Below are positions 56,135 to 64,000 of a stretch of DNA of 64,000 bases, piece by piece (within the stretch, counting starts at the first letter, position 1; every line of letters starts with the position of its first letter). Below the pieces are notes generated by a model. The model worked only from the letters and a program-made list of their open reading frames with translations, was not told the DNA's origin and made no database searches. The DNA is from Lactuca virosa (lineage: Eukaryota > Streptophyta > Magnoliopsida > Asterales > Asteraceae), in contig CAKMRJ010005523.1 of assembly GCA_928212115.1 (NCBI GenBank), positions 248,448,618-248,512,617 of the forward strand, written 5' to 3'. A program made the translations under genes and the position numbers.

Positions 56135-57070
56135 ATCGGCCCTTTGGTTATGGTTGTCCAAGATGAGAATGAGTTTAGTAATTGTCCGGGCCTTAGTGGC
56201 ATGGCAGTTTAGGTGTGAATGGTGTAGACATGAGTGAGTTAGTTGATTCTAAGGTCTCGAGGTCGTGGCTTAAAGTAGTGCTAGTTTGAGTAATGGGACT
56301 CAAGAAGGAAGTGATTGTGATAATCAGCTCGAGGATTGCAGCCTAAGGCTGAGTGATCGGCCGATGCATTAGGATGTCATTTTATACGATGCAGATTATG
56401 TTCTTCTAGCTTTTCGTGTTCGGAGGAAAGAGAGAGAGAGAGAGAATGCATACGATTTCAGACTTAAGATGTAGAACCATCATGGGACTAGATAGTTGCA
56501 GGTTTTGACTCAAAATGTTTTAGATGTGGGCAAGAGAGACATTATTGTTGATAATGTAATGTGATGAAATGAAGGGTCCGATTTCTTTAAAATTAGTTAT
56601 TTTACATGCTAGATGATTGTTTCAGGTAATCAGGAGAGGTGAATTGGGACCGACAACTTTCGTTTTCTTTTATGTGCCCCGACTATGAGAATGAAGCCTC
56701 TTATTTTTGTGTTGATTCTTGCGATGAGTTTCTCGATCAAAAATTTTTGGCTAGATGGTGATTAGTCTAATGGTTGCTAGCTAGAGATTTGGTGCTATGA
56801 TAGGCTTGTCGGAGTTATTTCTTGTGCATCTACATGAGATTCTTATTGTTTAGAGGCGGTAATGTTGGGGAAAGTTTTTGAGGTCTCCATATGAGATTCA
56901 GAGTTTCCTTGAGGTTTGCTGGTTATTATCTAAAGGATCATCATATGTTGTGTTATGCATTCCATGAGTCAAGGGTGGTATGTATCTGGTGAAGCCGAGC
57001 TGAGCCTTTGTTGTTGCAGACGACAATCAGAGGAGGTTCGAACCCTAGGTGGGGGAGAACTGAGTATTTT
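56135..57070 (+). mobile_element. 3' remnant of element E
   Basis: Resumes element E after D. Mostly unrecognisable, but 56876-56945 is a degraded copy of the RT thumb segment (element A VPRSPSEIRSFLGLVGYY, 51818-51860) read in several frames. A GA run lies at about 56426-56443. A polypurine-tract-like GTGGGGGAGAAC is at 57049-57060, but no LTR of E follows, so the right end is truncated or too diverged to see. Confidence 0.6.
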
Positions 57071-58581
57071 GATCAGAGGAGGTGCAAACATACAGCTGGA
57101 AGAGTCTTACTCTCTGTCGACACCAACAACAATATATTTTTTATGTGATATGTGATATAGTTATGTCCTTTGATTAATAAAGCTTGATATAAAACTAACC
57201 AATATATAGTTTTGTTGTAGAAATTGAAACTTCTAGCTTTCGATATCCCGCTCTTGGTGATATAATCAAGAAAGGCATGATCACTATTTTCTCCTTTGAT
57301 CCCATTATCCTATTAAATACATTAACAAAGTAATTTTCTCCCTGCCATCTTGACCTCCATGTCTTCTCCAATATCATGCATGTTTTTACATAGAAGATTT
57401 GACGAGCCTTTTCTTTGCAAAAAAAATCAGTTGGTCCAAATAGAGATATCTGGATATACATGTTTTTTGATATGATCTTTGTTTGTTTTTATCTATTTTT
57501 TTGGTTCAATCGTAGATTTTTTACCCTTTCTGATATCCCATTTGTATGAGTTTTTTTAATTTGAGCATATATTAAGGTTTGATGACTATTTTTTACTTTC
57601 CAATATTAAGGTCTGTAATATTGCATTCTACTTTGCATCAGATCTGAAGTGGTGTAAAAGGGTATTTGGGATTTTGAAAAAATGTTACTTTATACAACAA
57701 TTGGAAGCTAATCTCTTGTATTTTCACTTGTAGGTTATTGATCTAAAGAGTTTGGAGGTCTTGATTCACAAAAAAGAAAAAGGTAGGAGCCTAATTTCAT
57801 TTATTAGTCCAGAACTGATTATTTTAAATCGGTTTGCTGCTTCAGGTTGAGTAGAAGTCATTGGTTGTTTAAACCAGGTAACTAAGTAAGAAATGATATG
57901 AAGCTACCTTTTATGATTTTTATAATTTTACATATTTCAAAACCTGTTTTTCACAACTATAGTCTTTATATAAAAAAGTGTGAAAACTTCATATTATATA
58001 TAGTTAAACTCCAACAACTTCATGTTGTATTCTTTATAGCCTTACAAGCTGAGTGATAAATGTAGGAAAAGACATTGACAACAGAAAATTCAGTGACTAT
58101 AGACAATATGAGTGCTTTCGATTCTAACATGGAGAGAATGTTGGAGAAGAGTATTTCAGGAATGGACTAGGAGAGCGAAAAAGTTTGACTCAGTCGATAT
58201 AGAAGGTGGGGTTCAAAATAGTCTGCTCATGGGCCTTTCCCTAGGTGTTCACTTGTTTCCTTAAGAACATGGTTGGGAGGACTCAATGCTAAGAGAAATA
58301 TATGTATGGTCTTATTTTAAATTTTTGCATGTAATAAATATATCAAAAATGAATAAAAAAAGGTACAAGTAAAATGTAAAATGCAATTCAACGTAATGGG
58401 GGTGTGGGTATCAGACGTGCAAACCAATTTCAAAGTACTTTGATTACATATTAAACTAAAAGTGTCAGTATTGCTTTGAAATTTTTTGCAAGTATACATC
58501 CATACAAATACATACATCAGACCTATGTTGCAAATATCATATAAGTAGGATGCAAATATACAATTGTACACATGCACTAGA

Positions 58582-58635
58582 CCTTTAGACTAATAATAAA
58601 GCACTTTTAGACTAATAATAAAGCACTTTTAGACT
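58582..58635. repeat. Short tandem repeat, unit TTTAGACTAATAATAAAGCAC
   Basis: Two full copies of about 23 bp and a partial third. Confidence 0.9.
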
Positions 58636-59049
58636 CGGTTTTAATGTACCATAATTTTTATTTTGAGTAGTTGTATTTGTTTGTTACTTGGTGTTTGTCA
58701 ATTGAAACTATTAATTTGCTCATTGTAATGGTTAATAACTTAGGTTTCGATTCATCATTTGTTATGGACTACTCGTGAAATTTTATATATCTAAAATAAC
58801 AAGACCAAATACTATTCACCACTCGTACAATATTAAAACATTACATTATTGTTATTAACTTTAAATCAATAATTCTTACACCAATTTGCTATATAATATT
58901 CTAATTATTTCATGTTTACCATGAAAAAGATACACTTTGGCTAATAAATTTAGATATTTATGGTTATCAATATAATATTAACTGCTTTTAACTATATTAA
59001 AATATAAACTTTAAAAGTACCCGTTTAGATGATTTAACCCCAAGTAATA

Positions 59050-59355
59050 ATAAATGGGTGTTTAGGATTGGTTATTTAAAACAAGTTATGTTTATTTGTA
59101 AAAGTGCTTATTGGTTTTTTCGATGTAAAAAAGAATTTTTTAAAAAATTGTTTGGATTAGCTTATCTGATATCAAAATGTAATAAATTGATAATTTCTGA
59201 TGTAAAATAACCAGTAAGGACCAAGTATATATAGACATAGTAATAATAAGGTTAATATCATAAATTTGTTTAAATGAGTCATATGTTGTTTCAGATAAGT
59301 TAGAATCCACTAACTTATCAAAAAACTCCTTATTTGAATCGAAACCTAAGTTTTT
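59050..59355. mobile_element. Possible MITE remnant (hAT-like)
   Basis: Contains GGGTGTTTAGGATTGG near the left and an inverted pair TTGGATTAGCTTATCTGA (about 59151) and CAGATAAGTTAGAATCCA (about 59293). Motifs like GTGTTTGGATTAGCTTAT are common in plant hAT-type MITEs. No clear target duplication. Confidence 0.4.
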
Positions 59356-59688
59356 TTTAATTTTAGTCTATCCAAAGGCTAAAAACTATTTATTAGCAGT
59401 GCTAAACCGCAATAAAGAGATAATCATATTAAATAAGCAATAACTAATACCCTTTAAGATGATGGCCACACCACCTTATTTAACATGATGGTCACTTGAA
59501 AACCCATATCTTCCTAAAATTTACCGATAAAAATAAAATAATCACTACCCTATGTAAAAATAAACCAATTGCCGAAACATAACTACTCATAACTACTCGC
59601 CTACCACCCTATGAAAGACTAATCGTCACCGAAAACTAATCGCTGAAAAAATTATTCGCCGCCGCCGGTTTGCACGAGTACACCACTA

Positions 59689-59689
<1 letters not shown>

Positions 59690-59759
<70 letters not shown>
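59690..59759. repeat. (TA)n microsatellite
   Basis: About 70 bp of alternating TA. Confidence 0.95.
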
Positions 59760-59761
<2 letters not shown>

Positions 59762-59764
59762 TCT

Positions 59765-59985
59765 TCCCATAAATATTCGTTTACTTTTTGTAGGTACCTT
59801 TAAGTTTAAGAGAAATTAAATATCTTCCTACTTTTTCTTTCTACAAATCTTCCTATCCAATTAAATGATGACACGTATCACATTTAATGATCATTTAATG
59901 ATATTTTGATATACTAAAATGACACATGTAGGAACAAAATTAGGAGGATATTTAATTTCGCTAAGTATAAACAAAAAGGTTAGCT
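59765..59985. mobile_element. Foldback/MITE-like element next to (TA)n
   Basis: Inverted pair GAAATTAAATATCTTCCT (59811-59829) and AGGAGGATATTTAATTTC (59940-59958), extended imperfectly outward by about 15 bp; centre holds ATTTAATGATCATTTAATG. It sits directly after a TA run, a typical MITE neighbourhood. Confidence 0.5.
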
Positions 59986-60702
59986 TTTAGATCGTATAAT
60001 ATCTCTATTAGAACCGAATACTGATAAAGGTTTTCGATTTTTATTTATCGGATATTTGTACACATTGCTTCGAATATTATAACTGAAAAAACAAATAATG
60101 CGATTTTGTTGAAAATTTGTTATGGTTGTAGCAAATTTGCAATAAACTATAATGTTGTAGCAAAAAAATTAGCTACAAGAAAATAGTTATGGAATCTCAT
60201 TTTAAATTTTTCCTTAGTTATTAGAGTTTACCTACAGAATTTTAGCTCCAGGTAAAGAATTTTTCCGTAGCTGGTTTAGAATTTAATTTGTTGTATGATT
60301 TTTTTTAAGTTTATAATATATATTATTATCTTGCTACTAAAAATAAATATAGATATCAAGTAATTAAAAGTTTTACATTTATGTTTGAATGTCGATGAAT
60401 AAAAAGATTGAAAGTTATGGTAAAAGAAGTTATTGAACGATTTATTTATTAGATATATCTCATACACTCGTATCACAATATAACAAGATTTTAAAATCAC
60501 GGATAAAATCACGGAGGATCGCTATTAATCCCTTATCAAACGATTTCCTTCAAGCGCATCTCCGGTATACAAATATGTACTCTGTCCAGTCCTTTAAATC
60601 TTAATAAATTTTCTCACCATTTTCTAATTCTCTGTTGATTAGTTATATTGTGTTTGATTGTGTTGGATTTGTGACAACAGCAAGAAGTTTAAAGTGAACG
60701 AG

Positions 60703-62996
60703 ATGGTGCAATTGTTTGGCATTAGGGAACGGGTAATGTTGAAATTGATTGGCGTTAGGGGTCGGGTATTTTTTTTCTCTCTTTCTGTATATTGTATTCG
60801 TTGGATATGTTTAATCTAGTTTTTATTGTTGTAATTAATTATTTTCATGGTATCTGTGTTTTATTATATTCGGTATCTGTTTTATATTGTTATCGAATCA
60901 CAATTTTGTATTTTGTTTCTAATCATGATATTTAGATTCTTTTATTTGTTAAATGCATAACAAGATAGAATGAACTTCCAAAAATTCCTAATTATTATTA
61001 TCTACACCATCAATGGCTATATCCAAAGTTCGAGCACATTGCGACTACGATTGGACACCATTCACCATTCCCGTCATCTTTGCTCTGTTTCTAGAAGAGC
61101 ACCGCATGGAACATGTGCATAATCGCTTTGTTCACGCATCACATCAGGATAATTCATCGTCTTCTACAGTTCTTAATACCAATCACATTAACCGGGGCTC
61201 AAATTCTAATCGTGGATGCCGGAGAAGTTGGGGAGTATATGATAATTTATCTTTCATAATCTTTAAGTGACATGAGTACTTCATCATTTGACCAATTGGT
61301 TCTGATCACTTGCTGTTTCTTAACTATGCGGGTTGTTTTCTTCATATCTATGATTATATGGGCCACTATGTAACGAAAAAATTCTCATTGGCGCCATGAG
61401 AGATAATCCTTTCCTTAATAACTTTCTCATCATTATCATCAAGCAAACATGATAATGGATATGTTAGTTGGATAAACAATTCTTAGACGCTAATTTTGCA
61501 TCACTGTTTGTCTTTAGTTTCCTGTTGATTAAGTGGCTTTAGCTTGGAATCTTATCTTTGAATATTCTTTATAATTATCTTGTTCCAAGTATCGCATACT
61601 CTTTTCTGTCTAACAATATATATGAATATAAGTCTGATAACTTTTATTGCTTATGTAGATCATTAAAAGAGTTGAAAGTGTGGATAATAAAATCAATCAA
61701 TTTAAGCGAGAAGTTGCTAGACGTAAACAGGAGATCCGAGGAATGCTTCCCGCTCCAGATCAACAAGATTTGCAAGTTGAGGAAAAGAGATTTATCAAGG
61801 AGATAAGATGGTAGGTTCCTAATTCATAATAGGACACCCATATTACATGAATATATATAGTAGCAATATGCTTACTTGATCATCATTTCATATTTAACAA
61901 GTGTTATCTGTGTCTCAAATTTAGGCACGTGGGGGTTTAAGGATAAATTTTCCCTATGATCCCATCTCTGGAAAAGAATAATTAGGAAAATTTGACAACA
62001 TCATATCTTTTTTAGATATTTGGAACTTTAAAGATACTTATTTCATAGTTTTTATTTCATACAAACTTCTTTCTTAAACATCATTACGGATATACAATCA
62101 TAACTTTTGATCCCATCTGTGGAAAACGATAATGAGGACAATTTGATACACCATGCATTTAGACATCATTAATTGACAAATTTTCCCATTCTTGTCAGGT
62201 ACGAAGGACAACGTCACAAGCTAAGGAATCAAATTTTTGAGCTAGACCGAGCCATATTTGCTTCAGAGACCATTAAGGATGTATGTTTAACAAATTTTAA
62301 ATTAATTATAATCATTACACTCGGATTTTTATTTTTCTAATCATGCTTTTCACTGGATAAATATTTATAATATTTGGTTTTTATTTGATTTTAATATAGA
62401 TAAGGACTTTTATGTGAAATATCCTAGCTCTTGTGACACTATTGGGAGTATCATGCATCTCTCCTTAATATAGTATATTCATAGCTTGACCGACTTGGCT
62501 TCCATTGTACACCTTAAATTGATTTTGTTGGTATCCTCTGGTTGGAAGTTACTACCTACCTCCACGAGATATATAGTGGATTAATCTAGTGACATTTTTC
62601 TTAAATATGTATGCGAACCATGCCTTAATTAAAAGACTACATCTTTCAGTTTTGAGTCAAATGTCCTTGTTCCAGTTAATCGGGCTCAAATCCAGAGGAC
62701 AAATATTTCTTAAGTATCTGTGAACTATTTTCCAGAAATAAGTCGATTAATCTAGGGACAAATATTTCCTAAATATGTGTGTGAACCATGCCTTAAAAGA
62801 CCATACCTTTCAGTTTTGAGTAAAATGTCCTTGTTACTAACGATTTCTTATTTTCCAGGTGTCAGAGTTGAAGTCAGCAATGATAGAGTTGAAAGGAATG
62901 ATGAAGAACTTTGACGACGACATGATGTATATTAAGAATGAAATACTAGAGTCAGTTGGTGGAGGCCGCTACAATCCTATAGTCATTGACAAATAA
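60703..62996 (+). CDS. VPS60: VPS60/CHMP5-like (ESCRT-III family) gene model, short
   Basis: VPS60 proteins are Snf7-family helices that act with ESCRT-III and LIP5/VPS4 in endosomal sorting. Three exons are well supported: 61659-61810 (IIKRVESVDNKINQFKREV..RRKQEIRGML), 62199-62280 (YEGQRHKLRNQIFELDRAIF) and 62859-62996 (LKSAMIELKGMMKNFDDDMM to TAA). They join in phase over GT-AG introns (GATG|GTAGGT..GTCAG; GGAT|GTATGT..TTCCAG). Key matches are YEGQR, NQ-F-LD, LKSA--ELKGMMK and NEI-ES. A possible first exon, 60703-60732 (MVQLFGIRER), ends at GT in phase and resembles the M--VFGVKK start; with it the model is 133 residues. Usual VPS60 proteins are about 230. About 12 residues near the N-terminus and the acidic C-terminus are missing, so this is either a shortened duplicate or a decaying copy. 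Confidence 0.68.
60710..60774. repeat. 33-bp tandem duplication at the putative first exon border
   Basis: AATTGTTTGGCATTAGGGAACGGGTA is followed 33 bp later by AATTGATTGGCGTTAGGGGTCGGGTA. The unit is 11 codons long and duplicates the putative splice donor. Confidence 0.8.
61013..61270 (+). other. Unassigned 85-codon open frame within intron 1 of the VPS60-like model
   Basis: ATG at 61013 reads MAISKVRAHCDYDWTPFTIP and then FALFLEEHRMEH. The WTP...EEHR spacing faintly recalls MYB/SANT-like transposase-derived proteins, but the match is too weak to name. It could be chance. Confidence 0.25.
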
Positions 62997-63116
62997 GATC
63001 TTACGGGTGAAAAGACTAAAAATTAGCCAATTTATTTTTGCTACATGATTTTCACTTTCAATTTTCTCTTAACTCTTTGCTGGAAATTATTTCCCTTATG
63101 CGAATTTTGAACTAAT

Positions 63117-64000
63117 TGTTAAATGAAAAACATATATTATGATCAATTTACATTAATCTTTGATAAAATTTTCATTCAACACTACAAGTCTATACGATTC
63201 CAAATATATATAGAACGTCTAAATCTGACTTCGCATCAACAAGTTATGATCAGTTATATCACTATAACCTTTGTAACAAGAGGAATTTAAAATAGACTTA
63301 TAATTAGCTATTAGAATCTAAAATAAAGTTGTAGTACTTGGAAATACCTACACGTGAATATAAATAACGTCAAAAACGAAGTTCGTATGCAAAAGTTGTG
63401 ACCTTCTGAAGATGCAGCTGTCTGAAAGCATGACACGTGGCAGAAACCCTAAATCTGTTAGGGCTCATGACGTGAGGAGTCAAATGGACACTAATCGAGG
63501 CTAGAAAACACCTAGGAAGGCTACGGGATGACTCATGGAAGCTCACGACGTGAGCATGTGTGGCTCATTCATTCCTTACACCTTCTACTTTCATTCTCTC
63601 TCGTTTTCCAAAGGCCGTTTCCCTTCCCGAGCCTGACAACGACGAGCCTCTAACCGTTTTTATGTTAGATTCTATAGATCAGGCTACTAGTGTGAGTTTC
63701 ACGGCCACACTTTTTAATGTTTTCGGGGGAAATGCATGCTAAATATTACATAAAAATTAATATTACGTTTATATGATAGTATGTTCGTATCAGCATAAAT
63801 AGTTATATTAATCAGGATATAGTTGTTTTGTATTGTATATACTTAGAATGTATCTAATATATCTAAATCATACAATTTCTTAAACTAGTTAGCATGTTGT
63901 TATCATAGATTATACTAATGTAGCCCCGGAGTTATACTCGGGAGTTCTATATATATTATGTGTGATATAGCCTCTGAAGTTATATTCGGGAGTTCTATAT
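63117..64000 (+). repeat. Partial LTR of the element I family, runs off the right edge
   Basis: From about 63185 the sequence follows the element I LTR (CTATACGATTCCAAATATAT, GAACGTCTAAATCTGACTTC) through CTCATGACGTGAG and CTCACGACGTGAG palindromes (63464 and 63542) and the donor-like CTACTAG|TGTGAGT at 63690. It lacks one palindrome of each pair. The left boundary (63117, TG) is uncertain. Confidence 0.75.

Larger units (their letters stand above)
14185..57070 (+). mobile_element. Element E: oldest gypsy host, present as split remnants
   Basis: LTR 3' part 14185-15132, primer site and leader 15133-16024, then after element D a 3' remnant 56135-57070. The LTR start is outside the window because element C displaces it, and no 3' LTR of E is found, so the right limit is approximate. 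The junction with D is marked by a perfect ATCGG duplication (16020-16024 and 56135-56139). Confidence 0.7.
57071..60702. other. AT-rich low-copy DNA without a recognised gene
   Basis: No LTR element structure seen. The minus-strand frame 57461-57195 (88 codons) has no family I recognise. Two short open stretches with plausible splice borders (57734-57782 after TTCACTTGTAG, and 58063-58170 after AAATGTAG, ending SISGMD and a stop) could be exons of an unknown gene, but they do not join in frame. MITE remnants and microsatellites are listed separately. Confidence 0.4.

Noticed and set aside
57036..57055. GGTTCGAACCC, a perfect tRNA/SINE B-box-like sequence
   Set aside because: No A box at a suitable distance and no cloverleaf can be folded around it. 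It belongs to the degraded element E next to a polypurine tract.
57734..58170. Two possible exons with splice-like borders
   Set aside because: The open stretches do not connect in phase and match no family I know; recorded only as a note on the 57071-60702 region.
60100..60260. CTACAAGAAAA and CCGTAGC-like motifs reminiscent of CACTA transposon ends
   Set aside because: No inverted partner, no 3-bp duplication and no internal transposase; too short to call.

Overview
This window is plant nuclear DNA that consists almost entirely of nested LTR retrotransposons, plus one short low-copy gene at the right end. Plant origin is indicated by tRNA-Met-type primer sites (TGGTATCAGAGC), chromodomain Ty3/gypsy elements of the Tekay/Del type, UBN2-type Ty1/copia gag genes and a VPS60-like gene with plant-type GT-AG introns. 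The very dense motif ACTCGNCGAGT inside LTRs, with long LTRs and many gag-only elements, suggests an Asteraceae genome, probably lettuce (Lactuca). That assignment is inference from pattern memory.

Layout, outermost first. Element E (+ strand gypsy) is the oldest host: LTR fragment 14185-15132, leader to 16024, remainder 56135-57070. Element C (- strand gypsy with degraded gag-pol, 1949-14184) adjoins E's LTR and probably sits inside it. C itself carries copia element J (1-1948, - strand, running off the window) and gag-only gypsy element I (2595-8811, +). Element D (16025-56134, - strand) sits in E's leader with a perfect 5-bp target duplication (ATCGG). D carries a hAT-type MITE (18818-19306), gag-only gypsy F (22577-44254, +) and the most complete gypsy, A (46394-56031, +, target duplication AACGC). 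F carries solo LTR H (26889-29809, -) and gag-only copia G (32491-43041, +). G's 5' LTR carries gag-only gypsy B (32781-41453, +, target duplication AATAA). The deepest chain is E>D>F>G>B, five levels.

Only A and C keep substantial pol. Both are broken by stops, frameshifts or deletions, so no autonomous element here looks active. B, D, F, G and I keep gag, primer site and polypurine tract but lack reverse transcriptase, and would depend on enzymes from elsewhere.

Beyond the inventory, several architectures recur across otherwise different LTR families. (1) Pairs of short family-specific palindromes spaced 20-22 bp, mostly 21, start to start, in the promoter and transcribed part of each LTR. 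(2) A GTAGTATGGGCCCATACTAC-type palindrome about 120 bp upstream of gag in five elements. (3) A strong splice donor (AG|GTGAGT) and acceptor (TTTCAG|GTAC) inside the LTR, bracketing a family-specific minisatellite. (4) A short GT-AG interval at the gag-protease junction. (5) An internal second polypurine tract in elements whose pol is missing.

The right end (57070-63110) is AT-rich low-copy DNA with MITE remnants and a four-exon VPS60/CHMP5-like gene model (60703-62996). The window ends in another element-I-type LTR, from about 63117 to 64000.
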